Below, piece after piece: positions 17,036 to 25,272 of a stretch of 64,000 bases of DNA. Position numbers and translations under genes: made by a program. Position 1 is the stretch's first letter, and the number at the start of each line of letters is the position of its first letter. Under the pieces are notes generated by a model. It was given only the letters and a program-made list of their open reading frames with translations, did no database searches and had not been told where the DNA came from. This DNA is from Bacillus cabrialesii. GTDB lineage: Bacteria; Bacillota; Bacilli; Bacillales; Bacillaceae. The stretch covers positions 1,037,001 through 1,101,000 of the forward strand of contig NZ_CP096889.1 of NCBI RefSeq assembly GCF_004124315.2, in the 5' to 3' direction.

Positions 17036-17326
17036 TTAAAAGCCAAACTGTAAATTGGTATCCACTGATACAATGGTATACACACAAATAATCACAAAGA
17101 GATTCAGGATGACGCCAAGCAGGCCGGGGCCTGTGCGCCCTCTCTTGATGAAGAGTTCAATAACGCCAAACGGAACAGCAGCCATGGCGAACGGAAGCAT
17201 TTGATAGGAATAAAATGTGACGTTGCTGATAATCGCCAAATTCAGCAAGAGCAGGGACAAAACCGCTGTCCCGACAGAGATCCAGCCGAATACATTGTGT
17301 TCTTTAAAAATTCTTACCAGTTCCAT
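17036..17326 (-). CDS. yhdK: YhdK, small membrane protein, negative regulator of SigM
   Basis: 96 residues with three predicted transmembrane segments (about 11-32, 36-55, 66-88). Its start overlaps the end of yhdL by 13 bp, so the two are translationally coupled in the sigM-yhdL-yhdK operon. In B. subtilis YhdK acts with the anti-sigma factor YhdL to hold SigM inactive at the membrane. Confidence 0.92.
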   Translation of the reverse strand: MELVRIFKEHNVFGWISVGTAVLSLLLLNLAIISNVTFYSYQMLPFAMAAVPFGVIELFIKRGRTGPGLLGVILNLFVIICVYTIVSVDTNLQFGF

Positions 17327-18390
17327 AATTCCACCTCGCCGACATTCGCTGATTTTACAGATTTGTTCTTCAGCATGCGCTGGATTTCCTTGGTTGGTCC
17401 TGTAACGACCGAACCGTATACATTGACACCGTTTTTCTCTACATAATCCAATCGGTTATCAATACGCAGGTCTTTTCGTTTTGAAATGACCTGCGCCCAT
17501 TTTTCGTGCTTGGACACGAAATTCAGGGCGTTGATAAACTGATCGCCATTTGACTTGCCTTTTGTATTAAGCGCAGCCAAGAACTTTGAATCTTTACCAG
17601 GATAGCCTAGAGGCTCTGTGTAAGCTGTCTCATTTGTGTTTTTCTCTGTTTCGATGGCATTCCACAAAAAGCTCACATCATAGCCTTTGAACTTGTTATA
17701 CACTTCTTTTGTCGGGTATGCGCGGTCATATGAAAGGTAGACCTCGGATACCGTTCCTTCAGGCAATGTCTTTAATGTTTTTTCTGCTTTTGCGGTTGTT
17801 TGTTCAGATGCGTTTGATGGATGTGTAAAGTAATGGCCGGTTTTATGCACTTCTAAGTCATAGTAGTTAACGGACGGCGCTTTTACTTTGTTATAAAACA
17901 TTTCAACCCGTTCATTCCCTACGGCAGCTGTCTTCGTGCCGATCTGCTTTTGCAGCGGGAATTCCGTATTCATGCCAAACAGTTTCACTTGGCTTTTCAG
18001 TCCGGATGTATCAACAAGAACATTCGGCATGGTCAGGGCTACAGTGACTGCGGCGGTTTCCATAAACTCATTGCCGGTGCTGTGTTTTCCTCCCATACCG
18101 TAATAAAGGTAGCTTCCCAGTGTACAAAACGGCAAAATCATCAATGTCGAAATGACGGCAAGCACAGAAATTCGCAAATAAGACTTGCGTTTGCCGTAAG
18201 CTAATATCGCTTTTTGTTTTTCAGGACTGATGCTGACATCCCAATCGTTATCGTCCTCCAGCTCGCTGTCAATCAGCTCCTGATACACTTCGAGCTTTTC
18301 AAGTTCTTCTTCAAATGCGGTCATTTCCTGGTCGCTCATTTCCCCATTTTTATATTGATCAAAACGCTTTTTAAATTCTTCATTCATCAT
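17314..18390 (-). CDS. yhdL: YhdL, anti-SigM factor
   Basis: 358 residues from the ATG at 18390; a GTG two codons earlier is less likely because it lies inside the GAGGTG ribosome site. It has an acidic cytoplasmic N-terminus (about 1-70) that would bind SigM, one transmembrane helix (about 75-96) and a large extracytoplasmic domain. Loss of YhdL in B. subtilis causes toxic SigM overactivity. The start overlaps sigM by 11 bp. Confidence 0.93.
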   Translation of the reverse strand: MMNEEFKKRFDQYKNGEMSDQEMTAFEEELEKLEVYQELIDSELEDDNDWDVSISPEKQKAILAYGKRKSYLRISVLAVISTLMILPFCTLGSYLYYGMGGKHSTGNEFMETAAVTVALTMPNVLVDTSGLKSQVKLFGMNTEFPLQKQIGTKTAAVGNERVEMFYNKVKAPSVNYYDLEVHKTGHYFTHPSNASEQTTAKAEKTLKTLPEGTVSEVYLSYDRAYPTKEVYNKFKGYDVSFLWNAIETEKNTNETAYTEPLGYPGKDSKFLAALNTKGKSNGDQFINALNFVSKHEKWAQVISKRKDLRIDNRLDYVEKNGVNVYGSVVTGPTKEIQRMLKNKSVKSANVGEVELWNW

Positions 18391-18871
18391 TAACACCTCT
18401 ATTATAAAGTGCTTTCAGCCGCTGTCTGGCGCGAAATAAAACACTTTTAAAATTCGCCTCTGAAATATTCATAATATGGGATGCTTCTTTGTAATTTAAC
18501 TCTTTTAAATAATATAGCGTTAAGGCCTCCCGATAATTATCGGGGAGCTCGGACATATAACCAGTCAGCACTTCCTTTATCTCTACCTGATGGGCAGGGC
18601 TCTGAACAGCATTTTGAAAGAGGCTTCCGATTATGTCATCAGAAATGGTGACTTCTTTCTTATGCTTTCTGACGTAATCAATGAAGGCGTTTCGCGCCAC
18701 TTGAAAAAGCCAGGGCTTTACTTTGCTGTGATCATAGGAGTGAATGTGTATGTATGCCCGCATAAAGGTTTCCTGCAGCAAGTCTTCGGCAAGATGCTTG
18801 TCTTTTGTCATGGAGAGCAGGAACCTGTAAACATCATTCATGTACATTTGGTAAATTTCATCGATCGTCAC
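18380..18871 (-). CDS. sigM: SigM, ECF sigma factor for envelope stress
   Basis: 163 residues starting at GTG with GGGGAG upstream. Region 2 is at about residues 5-75 (DVYRFLLSMTKDKHLAEDLLQETFMRAY, PWLFQVARNAFIDYVRK) and region 4 at about 105-160 (LPDNYREALTLYYLKELNYKEASHIMNISEANFKSVLFRARQRL). SigM directs transcription of cell-wall synthesis and division genes under salt, acid and antibiotic stress. It is followed by its anti-sigma genes yhdL and yhdK and preceded by an ECF-type promoter. Confidence 0.96.
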   Translation of the reverse strand: MTIDEIYQMYMNDVYRFLLSMTKDKHLAEDLLQETFMRAYIHIHSYDHSKVKPWLFQVARNAFIDYVRKHKKEVTISDDIIGSLFQNAVQSPAHQVEIKEVLTGYMSELPDNYREALTLYYLKELNYKEASHIMNISEANFKSVLFRARQRLKALYNRGVNDE

Positions 18872-18896
18872 TGCCTTTTCTCCCCTCTATGTTATA

Positions 18897-18923
18897 CACG
18901 CATAAGAAAGGTTTAAAGTTGCA
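18897..18923 (-). promoter_or_regulatory. ECF (SigM autoregulatory) promoter of sigM
   Basis: On the minus strand TGCAAC (18918-18923), 17 nt, CGTG (18897-18900) matches the B. subtilis ECF pattern TGAAAC-N16/17-CGTC with small changes. sigM is known to be autoregulated. Confidence 0.75.
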
Positions 18924-19012
18924 CATTACATGCAAACGGCTTTTTTATACCTAATCAAACACCATTCCTATATAGTACCCAAAAATGGCCCCAAAAGATA
19001 GTGTTGAGAAAT

Positions 19013-19038
19013 GTTTAACATTTTTACCAACGGGGAAA
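19013..19038 (+). promoter_or_regulatory. SigB-type promoter of yhdN
   Basis: GTTTAA (19013-19018), 14 nt, GGGAAA (19033-19038), 30 nt before the yhdN start. This matches the general-stress sigma factor consensus well. Confidence 0.75.
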
Positions 19039-19067
19039 AGATAGTGAAAAAGTGAAGGAGTGGCAGA

Positions 19068-20063
19068 ATGGAATATACCAGTATAGCAGATACAGGAATC
19101 AAAGCCTCCAGAATAGGTCTCGGCACATGGGCGATTGGCGGTACCATGTGGGGGGGTACTGACGAAAAAACATCAATCAAAACAATCCGCGCCGCTCTAG
19201 ATCAAGGGATCACATTGATTGACACCGCGCCGGCATACGGCTTCGGGCAGTCCGAAGAAATCGTCGGGAAGGCGATCAAGGAGCACGGCAAAAGAGACCA
19301 GGTGATTCTCGCAACGAAAACGGCTCTGGACTGGAAGAACAACCAGCTTTTCCGCCATGCGAACAGAGCGAGAATCATAGAGGAAATTGAGGATTCTTTG
19401 AAAAGGCTTCAAACGGATTATATTGATCTTTATCAGGTGCATTGGCCCGATCCGCTTGTGCCAATTGAAGAAACGGCGGAAGTCATGAAGGAATTATATG
19501 ATGCCGGGAAAATTCGGGCGATAGGCGTCAGTAATTTTTCAGTCGAGCAAATGGATACATTTCGCGCCGCTGCTCCGCTTCATACGATTCAGCCTCCATA
19601 TAATTTGTTTGAAAGAGAAATCGAAGAAAATGTTCTTCCGTATGCGAAAGACAAACAGATTACAACATTATTATACGGCAGTTTATGCAGAGGGCTGTTA
19701 ACAGGCAAAATGACCGAAGCGTATACATTTGAGGGCGATGATCTGCGAAATCACGACCCAAAATTCCAGAAGCCCCGCTTTAAAGAGTACCTTTCTGCTG
19801 TCAATCAATTGGATGAGCTGGCGAAGACACGATATGGAAAGTCAGTGATTCACTTGGCCGTCAGATGGATCTTAGATCAGCCGGGAGCGGACATCGCTCT
19901 TTGGGGGGCGAGAAAGCCTGAACAAGTTGAGGCGGTATCTGAGATTACAGGCTGGACGCTGAGCAGCGAAGATCAAACAGACATCAACACCATATTAGAA
20001 AATACGATATCAGACCCGGTCGGGCCGGAGTTTATGGCTCCGCCGACCAGGGAGGAAATATAA
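19068..20063 (+). CDS. yhdN: YhdN, aldo/keto reductase (general stress protein 69)
   Basis: 331 residues, AKR (beta/alpha)8 barrel. The catalytic tetrad is visible: Asp and Tyr in LIDTAPAYGFG (about 47-57), Lys in ILATKTALDW (about 85) and His in YQVHWPDP (about 127). Ribosome site GGAG precedes the ATG. The B. subtilis protein is an NADPH-dependent reductase of broad, unsettled substrate range and a SigB-dependent stress protein, which fits the promoter upstream. Its 3' end is followed by a decayed terminator, a repeat element and then an intact terminator copy. Confidence 0.93.
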   Translation: MEYTSIADTGIKASRIGLGTWAIGGTMWGGTDEKTSIKTIRAALDQGITLIDTAPAYGFGQSEEIVGKAIKEHGKRDQVILATKTALDWKNNQLFRHANRARIIEEIEDSLKRLQTDYIDLYQVHWPDPLVPIEETAEVMKELYDAGKIRAIGVSNFSVEQMDTFRAAAPLHTIQPPYNLFEREIEENVLPYAKDKQITTLLYGSLCRGLLTGKMTEAYTFEGDDLRNHDPKFQKPRFKEYLSAVNQLDELAKTRYGKSVIHLAVRWILDQPGADIALWGARKPEQVEAVSEITGWTLSSEDQTDINTILENTISDPVGPEFMAPPTREEI

Positions 20064-20064
20064 C

Positions 20065-20275
20065 AAAGCTGAGGACGATTCCGGAGCTTCAGCGTGTCGG
20101 CAAACCCTCGCATTCGATGTCAGGCCTGCGCGTCGGTGCTCACGAATTAGAATATTCGCTGTGCTCCGCTGCTCCGCCATCCTAGACTTCAAGGGCTTTC
20201 AATCACGCTGAACAGATGGGCAAAATCATTTAATGATTTTGCCAACAATCTGAAAGCTGAGGACGATTCCTCAGC
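20065..20275 (+). repeat. Repeat element copy A, flanked by duplicated yhdN terminator
   Basis: A 125-bp core (20088-20212) is 91% identical without gaps to 50407-50531. Its ends, TTCAGCGTG and CACGCTGAA, are inverted repeats, and AAACCCT/AGGGCTTT pair just inside. It is followed by a perfect small hairpin (20219-20242). The unit is bracketed by an 18-bp direct repeat (20065-20082 and 20253-20270) that is the 5' part of the yhdN terminator. The left terminator has lost two pairs; the right one (20254-20273) is perfect with a T-run. The repeat period is 188 bp. B. subtilis 168 is reported to contain a roughly 190-bp element repeated about ten times, possibly this one. Confidence 0.85.
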
Positions 20276-20278
20276 TTT
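20254..20278 (+). terminator. Functional terminator of yhdN (right copy)
   Basis: Perfect 10-bp stem AAGCTGAGGA/TCCTCAGCTT with a CGAT loop and a T-run. The left copy at 20066-20089 has two mismatches and no T-run. Confidence 0.85.
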
Positions 20279-20384
20279 TTGGCATTTTAACAGGAGAATA
20301 CTTAAAAATTAGTACCAGGTAATAAAAAATATTGTTATAATAGAGAACAGAAAGAATCATTGATTACGACAAAGGAAGTGCGAT

Positions 20385-20984
20385 ATGTATAAGTTTTGTG
20401 CAAATGCTTTAAAAGTTCTTCTTTCTCTTCGCGGAGGAGTGAAGGTGTATAACAAAGAAAACCTTCCGGCCGATTCAGGTTTTGTCATCGCGTGTACACA
20501 CTCCGGCTGGGTTGATGTGATCACACTCGGAGTCGGGATTCTTCCTTATCAAATACACTACATGGCGAAAAAAGAGCTTTTTCAAAATAAATGGATCGGT
20601 TCGTTTCTGAAGAAAATTCATGCCTTTCCGGTTGACCGGGAAAATCCCGGGCCGAGCAGTATTAAAACACCGATTAAGCTGCTGAAAGAAGGAGAGATCG
20701 TCGGTATCTTTCCAAGCGGAACAAGGACCTCTGAGGACGTGCCTTTGAAAAGGGGTGCGGTGACGATTGCGCAGATGGGAAAAGCGCCGCTCGTTCCCGC
20801 TGCATATCAGGGCCCTTCAAGCGGAAAAGCATTGTTTAAAAAAGGGAAAATGAAGCTTATTATCGGTGAACCGCTTCACCAGGCTGATTTTGCCCACCTG
20901 CCGTCAAAGGAAAGACTTGCAGCAATGACAGAGGCTTTGAATAACAGTATTAAAGAGCTTGAAAAGAAGCTGGAGCAGTTATAA
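20385..20984 (+). CDS. plsC: PlsC, 1-acyl-sn-glycerol-3-phosphate acyltransferase
   Basis: 199 residues, a compact form of the LPLAT family. The HX4D catalytic motif is THSGWVD (about 35-41) and the phosphate-binding motif is IFPSGTRTSED (about 109-119). It acylates lysophosphatidic acid to phosphatidic acid at the inner membrane face, the second acylation of phospholipid synthesis. Ribosome site AAAGGAAG precedes the ATG. As the first gene after the repeat element, it must use its own promoter. Confidence 0.93.
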   Translation: MYKFCANALKVLLSLRGGVKVYNKENLPADSGFVIACTHSGWVDVITLGVGILPYQIHYMAKKELFQNKWIGSFLKKIHAFPVDRENPGPSSIKTPIKLLKEGEIVGIFPSGTRTSEDVPLKRGAVTIAQMGKAPLVPAAYQGPSSGKALFKKGKMKLIIGEPLHQADFAHLPSKERLAAMTEALNNSIKELEKKLEQL

Positions 20985-21084
20985 ACCATTATTTCTTGCA
21001 CTCACTGATTTCCCAATTGATTATAAGTTCCTCGGCAACTAGCTATACTAATTGAGGAATTGATTATTGGGAAAGGTTACGGAA

Positions 21085-22212
21085 ATGAAAAAAATCATCG
21101 TAGTAGGGGCTGGAATTTTAGGAGCCTCAACAGCATATCAATTAGCCAAAATGGGGGCCGAGGTTCTTATTATAGATCGGAAAGATAAGGGACAGGCCAC
21201 ACATGCAGCGAAAGGCATTATTTGTCCATGGCTGTCACCCAGGAAAAATCAGGCGTGGTACAGGATGGCAAAGGCAGGAGCGCACTTTTACCCCAGTTTC
21301 ATAGAGGAGCTTAGAAGAGAAGGCGAGAAAGAAACGGGTTATGCTCCTGTCGGTGCTCTTAGTATCCACCCTGAGAAAGAAAAGATAGAGAAAATTGAAA
21401 AACGGGTCCAGAAACGTAAACAAGATGCCCCGGAAATTGGTGAAGTTTCCTTTCTTTCTGAAATGAAAACCGTTGGCATGTTTCCGCTGCTGGATGAACG
21501 GTACCATTCCATTCATATAAGCGGAGCCGCCCGAGTGGATGGCGAGATGCTGAGAGATGCATTATTACGTGCTGCTCAAAGAAAGGGCGCCGTTTTTTTA
21601 ACAGGGGATGCCAAGCTTCAATATCATTCGAAACGGGTGACAGGAGTAACTGTCGGTGATGAATGTTATTCTGCTGACAAGGTGATTGTTTGCGCCGGTG
21701 TATGGGCAGACCAGCTGCTGGCACCTTTAGGCATTCGTTTCAAAGTAAGCGTGCAAAAAGCGCAAATCATATATGTGCAGGTCCCGGACGTAAACGACAT
21801 GGACAGCTGGCCGGCTGTGATGCCGCCTTCTAAGGAATATCTTTTAGCTTATGCTGACAAGAGAATGGCCATCGGAGCGACTCGTGAAGATGATATAGAG
21901 GGACATAATGTACGGATAACGGCCGGTGGGCTGCAGGAATTGTTGAACAAAGGTCTAGAAATGGCTCCTGGTTTAACAAACAGCATCTTTCAAGAAGCAA
22001 GAGTCGGTTTCCGCCCTTTTACACCAGGTGATGTGCCGGTGATCGGACCTCTTCACGGCTGGGACGGGATCATAGCAGCGAATGGCCTTGGATCGTCAGG
22101 GTTGACAATGGGACCCTATATGGGGCTGCAGCTGGCGAAGCTGGCTCTCAAAATGGATGTAGATATTCATTTAGAAGATTATGATATAAAAAAAGCAGCA
22201 GAAGATCATTGA
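21085..22212 (+). CDS. YurR-like FAD-dependent amino acid oxidase (DAO family)
   Basis: 375 residues from the ATG at 21085, preceded by GGGAAAGG; the TTG at 21067 would bury that site. The N-terminal dinucleotide fold reads VVGAGILGASTAYQLA (about 6-21), followed by DRKDKGQATHAAKGI and, near the C-terminus, VGFRPFTPGDVPVIGP and ANGLGSSGLTMGP. These match DadA/glycine-oxidase-like flavoproteins and, from memory, B. subtilis YurR most closely. The substrate is probably a D-amino acid or N-substituted glycine. This gene is not at this position in B. subtilis 168 as I recall it, and forms an accessory pair with the convergent epimerase gene. Confidence 0.85.
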   Translation: MKKIIVVGAGILGASTAYQLAKMGAEVLIIDRKDKGQATHAAKGIICPWLSPRKNQAWYRMAKAGAHFYPSFIEELRREGEKETGYAPVGALSIHPEKEKIEKIEKRVQKRKQDAPEIGEVSFLSEMKTVGMFPLLDERYHSIHISGAARVDGEMLRDALLRAAQRKGAVFLTGDAKLQYHSKRVTGVTVGDECYSADKVIVCAGVWADQLLAPLGIRFKVSVQKAQIIYVQVPDVNDMDSWPAVMPPSKEYLLAYADKRMAIGATREDDIEGHNVRITAGGLQELLNKGLEMAPGLTNSIFQEARVGFRPFTPGDVPVIGPLHGWDGIIAANGLGSSGLTMGPYMGLQLAKLALKMDVDIHLEDYDIKKAAEDH

Positions 22213-22230
22213 GCGTCTGCTGCTTTTTGT
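22192..22230. terminator. Bidirectional terminator between the two accessory genes
   Basis: 11-bp stem AAAGCAGCAGA/TCTGCTGCTTT (22192-22202 with 22216-22226) flanked by A-rich and T-rich tracts. It overlaps the oxidase stop codon. Confidence 0.85.
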
Positions 22231-22231
22231 T

Positions 22232-23131
22232 TTATATTTTGGATAATGAAAGCTGATCCTCAGGCAGTGCTTTGAGTGAGCCGTCATTGTTTAAAACAGA
22301 ACGCCAAGTATAACGCGGTTCATAACCAAGGATTTTTTTCGCTTTATCGATTGCCATCAGCGTTTCATATCCTTTTATATCTCTTTTTAAAGAGACATCC
22401 GGGAAAAACCGTTTAACCAAGTCTTCACTCGGTTCTTTCATAATGGTGTCCGGCGCAGTAATATGGAAGATATCGTTCCCGAGATTATTTTTTTCAACTG
22501 CAAGAAGGCAAGCGTGTGCTGCATCTCTTACATCGCAATACGCCCATGCATTTTTCTTTTGTATCTCTTTTTGCTGTTCGTTCCAGTGCATCCCGGGGAT
22601 CTTTTCGTACTCATCAGGCTCATATATATTCGCAAAACGGAGAGTGACGATTTGTGTTTTGGTAAGCTTTGCATACATATCTGAGAGAATTTCTGTCAGC
22701 CGTTTCGCCATGGCATACGATGATTTTACGATCGTCGGGTGCTCCTCGTCTACAGGAAGGTAGCTGAGCTCTTTCGGAACAAACGGATATCCCAGCACCG
22801 TTTCACTTGAAGCCCATACCAGCTTAGGGATTTTAAAATCTTTACAGGCTTCTAGGACATTAAAATTGACGAGCATATTATTTTCAAATATCGCCTGAGA
22901 GGTATTCCTGACATCGGTCGGGATATTCCCGAGGTGGACCACAGCATCACAGCCCATAACAAGCTGGCATACCTGGCCATAATCCCGCAAATCTGCTTGA
23001 ATAAATTTTTTCGATGCTGATTCTTCTCTTAATAATCGATCTGACGCTGTTACATCATGGCCGGCCTCCAATATTGTTCTTACGGCCCACCGCCCTATTT
23101 TGCCTGCTGCCCCGGTTACCACTACTTTCAT
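22232..23131 (-). CDS. NAD-dependent epimerase/dehydratase-like oxidoreductase (extended SDR)
   Basis: 299 residues. It carries a Rossmann motif VVTGAAGKIGRWAVR (about 3-17), a DAVVHLGN beta-4 motif and the active-site pair Tyr-X3-Lys in SSYAMAKRL (about 137-145), so it is an extended short-chain dehydrogenase of the sugar-epimerase or uronate-dehydrogenase type. No substrate can be assigned. Convergent with the YurR-like gene and sharing its terminator. I do not recall an equivalent between plsC and yhdP in B. subtilis 168. Confidence 0.83.
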   Translation of the reverse strand: MKVVVTGAAGKIGRWAVRTILEAGHDVTASDRLLREESASKKFIQADLRDYGQVCQLVMGCDAVVHLGNIPTDVRNTSQAIFENNMLVNFNVLEACKDFKIPKLVWASSETVLGYPFVPKELSYLPVDEEHPTIVKSSYAMAKRLTEILSDMYAKLTKTQIVTLRFANIYEPDEYEKIPGMHWNEQQKEIQKKNAWAYCDVRDAAHACLLAVEKNNLGNDIFHITAPDTIMKEPSEDLVKRFFPDVSLKRDIKGYETLMAIDKAKKILGYEPRYTWRSVLNNDGSLKALPEDQLSLSKI

Positions 23132-23261
23132 GTTTTCACTCCTTTTTCTTGTATTAAATGAGATCGAGCCCCATGATTAGACTTCCCGAGGATTACCGTT
23201 TTATTAACAGCAGTTTTTACAGGAGAAGAATAGAGAGATTAAAATAAAACAAAATAAAAAA

Positions 23262-23284
23262 ACACCTAATAAAAGGTGTCTTTT
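23262..23284 (-). terminator. Terminator of mpfA
   Basis: ACACCT/AGGTGT stem (23262-23267 with 23274-23279) followed on the minus strand by a long T-rich run. Confidence 0.75.
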
Positions 23285-23288
23285 TACA

Positions 23289-24623
23289 TTATGCTTCTTT
23301 CGATTCTCCAGCTTCGACCAGCTCTTCTACCGCGAGCTTTTTGACTTCAATATAAGCGACATGGTGGCCGTCGATTTCGTTAATGATAAATTCGCAGCCT
23401 TCTTCGATGATAGAATCGTCTTTTTCAACATCGTATTTTTGGGTAAGGAACCAGCCGCCGATTGTATCGACTTCTTCGTTCTCTAAATGAATGCCGAGCA
23501 GGTCGTTTACTTGGTCGATTAATACTTTTCCGTCAAGAATATAATGGCCTTCGCCAATTTTACGGATTTCGTTAATTTCATCAATATCAAACTCATCTCG
23601 AATTTCGCCGACGATTTCTTCAATGATGTCTTCAACCGTCACGAGGCCCGCAGTACCGCCGTATTCATCAGACAGGATGGCCATGTGGACCCTCTCTTTT
23701 TGCATTTTGACAAGCAGATCTTGGATCGGCGCAGATTCAATGACATGAATGATCGGGTTGACGAATTGTGAAATTGTGGAATCAACTGACACCTCGCCGC
23801 TTATGCAGGCGGTCAGCACTTCTTTAATATTAATAACCCCGATAATGTTATCTTTATCGCCCTCTTCCACAGGGTAGCGGGTATATTTTTCAATTTGAAT
23901 GATGTCCATCATTTCAGAAATCTTGATGTCATGCGGAAGACTGACAATTTCGGTCCGCGGAATCATAATTTCTTTCGCGAGCCTGTCGTCAAATTCAAAG
24001 ATTTTATTCACATATTTAAACTCTGACTGGTTAATTTCACCGCTTTTATAGCTTTCAGACAGAATGATTCGCAGCTCTTCTTCAGAGTGAGCGAGTTCGT
24101 TTTCTGAAACAGTTTCCAAGCCAAATGCTTTTGTCAATAACCGTGCGGAATTGTTCAAAAGCCAAATGAACGGGAACATGATGCGGTAAAACCAGATCAG
24201 CGGTTTCGCAAACAGCATAGACACGGCTTCCGCTTTTTGGATAGCGAAAGTCTTAGGTGCAAGTTCTCCGACAACAACGTGCAGGAATGTGATAATGGCG
24301 TACGCAAAAATAAACGATATCACATGTGAAAGGGAACTTGGAACATTCATTTGTACGAAAAGCGGGTGAAGAAGCCTTTCAATTGTTGACTCACCTAAAA
24401 CCCCTAATCCGATAGAAGTCAATGTAATTCCGAGTTGACACGCAGATAAATATTCATCAAGATGCGTGGTCACTTTCTTTACGGCTATTGCTGCTTTATT
24501 TCCTTCCGCGATCAGCTGATCGATCCGTGAGCCTCTGATTCTGATAATGGCAAACTCAGATGCCACGAAAAATGCCGTCAGGGCGATTAAAACAGCGACT
24601 AAAATCAAATTCACTATGTCCAA
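23289..24623 (-). CDS. mpfA: MpfA (YhdP), CorC/CNNM-type magnesium exporter
   Basis: 444 residues from a TTG start. An N-terminal DUF21/CNNM membrane domain (about 1-190) has three to four helices and the conserved ASEFAIIRIRGSRIDQL and ACQLGITLTSIGLGVLGE. Two CBS domains follow (about 215-335, with KEIMIPRTEIVSL and YGGTAGLVTVEDIIEEIVGEI), then a CorC/HlyC C-terminal domain. In B. subtilis YhdP (MpfA) protects against high magnesium, acting as an efflux protein. It is a close paralog of yhdT 2 kb away. The start codon is separated from a strong ribosome site by a hairpin. Confidence 0.94.
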   Translation of the reverse strand: MDIVNLILVAVLIALTAFFVASEFAIIRIRGSRIDQLIAEGNKAAIAVKKVTTHLDEYLSACQLGITLTSIGLGVLGESTIERLLHPLFVQMNVPSSLSHVISFIFAYAIITFLHVVVGELAPKTFAIQKAEAVSMLFAKPLIWFYRIMFPFIWLLNNSARLLTKAFGLETVSENELAHSEEELRIILSESYKSGEINQSEFKYVNKIFEFDDRLAKEIMIPRTEIVSLPHDIKISEMMDIIQIEKYTRYPVEEGDKDNIIGVINIKEVLTACISGEVSVDSTISQFVNPIIHVIESAPIQDLLVKMQKERVHMAILSDEYGGTAGLVTVEDIIEEIVGEIRDEFDIDEINEIRKIGEGHYILDGKVLIDQVNDLLGIHLENEEVDTIGGWFLTQKYDVEKDDSIIEEGCEFIINEIDGHHVAYIEVKKLAVEELVEAGESKEA

Positions 24624-24667
24624 TTAGAACCTTCACTCTAGCAATGAGAATGAAGGTAACACCTCCT
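24624..24667 (-). promoter_or_regulatory. Shine-Dalgarno–hairpin–start element of mpfA
   Basis: On the minus strand AGGAGGTG (24660-24667) is 36 nt from the TTG start, too far for normal initiation. Between them lies an 11-bp stem with one G·U pair (24647-24657 with 24629-24639) and a 7-nt loop. If it folds, the unpaired distance from ribosome site to start is 2 + 5 = 7 nt. The AGGT of the ribosome site can alternatively pair with ACCT of the left arm, hiding it. Confidence 0.7.
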
Positions 24668-24683
24668 GTTAGATAAAATGGTT

Positions 24684-25115
24684 TTAACTTAACAGCAGCA
24701 TAAATGATTGGAACACGGCGAGCTTTTCAGGTGTGAGCTCGCTTTTCAGCTTGTCACGATCCTCGGGCTCAAGCCGTTCAAACCGATGCAAGATTCCGGA
24801 GATGTTTTGATTCATATGAGCAATTTCTAATGCCAGCTTTCCAATTTCATCATTCTTTTTAGCTGAAGAGGGAAACTGGTTCTCCAGTCGATCTTTAATA
24901 TCGGACAGGGCCAATCGCTGCTTCTTGCAATCTACAATAAATATAAGCCGTTTGAGTGCATGTTTGTCGTAGTAACGGTAATTCGAACAGGATCTGGCCG
25001 GCGTAAGCAGACCGAGGTTCGTATAATAATCAACTGTCCGTTTCGTTACTCCGGCAAGTGCCGCTAGTTCACTGATGCGATAAGTCTCAGCCCCATCTAT
25101 ATCCCTCCCAACCAT
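24684..25115 (-). CDS. cueR: MerR-family regulator YhdQ (annotated CueR in B. subtilis)
   Basis: 143 residues from the ATG at 25115. The start is uncertain: GGGAGG a few codons in has no in-frame ATG after it, and the frame stays open to 25190. It has a MerR helix-turn-helix (about 9-75, YRISELAALAGVTKRTVDYYTNLGLL and CSNYRYYDKHALKRL) and a C-terminal coiled coil. There is no C-terminal cysteine pair as in canonical CueR copper sensors; the only cysteines are in the DNA-binding half. It precedes mpfA by 60 bp on the same strand, so they may be co-transcribed. Confidence 0.82.
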   Translation of the reverse strand: MVGRDIDGAETYRISELAALAGVTKRTVDYYTNLGLLTPARSCSNYRYYDKHALKRLIFIVDCKKQRLALSDIKDRLENQFPSSAKKNDEIGKLALEIAHMNQNISGILHRFERLEPEDRDKLKSELTPEKLAVFQSFMLLLS

Positions 25116-25272
25116 CACGTTATAGTTATGAGAATAGTTTAATATATGAACGGTGTCTTGCACAAGTTTATTGTTTTTTTTCAGACGCAAACTGGAAGTT
25201 GTGGAATTCAGAAACTGATTGAAGTAACATAGAATGATAGAATTTTCAAATTTTTATATGAAGAAGGGACAG

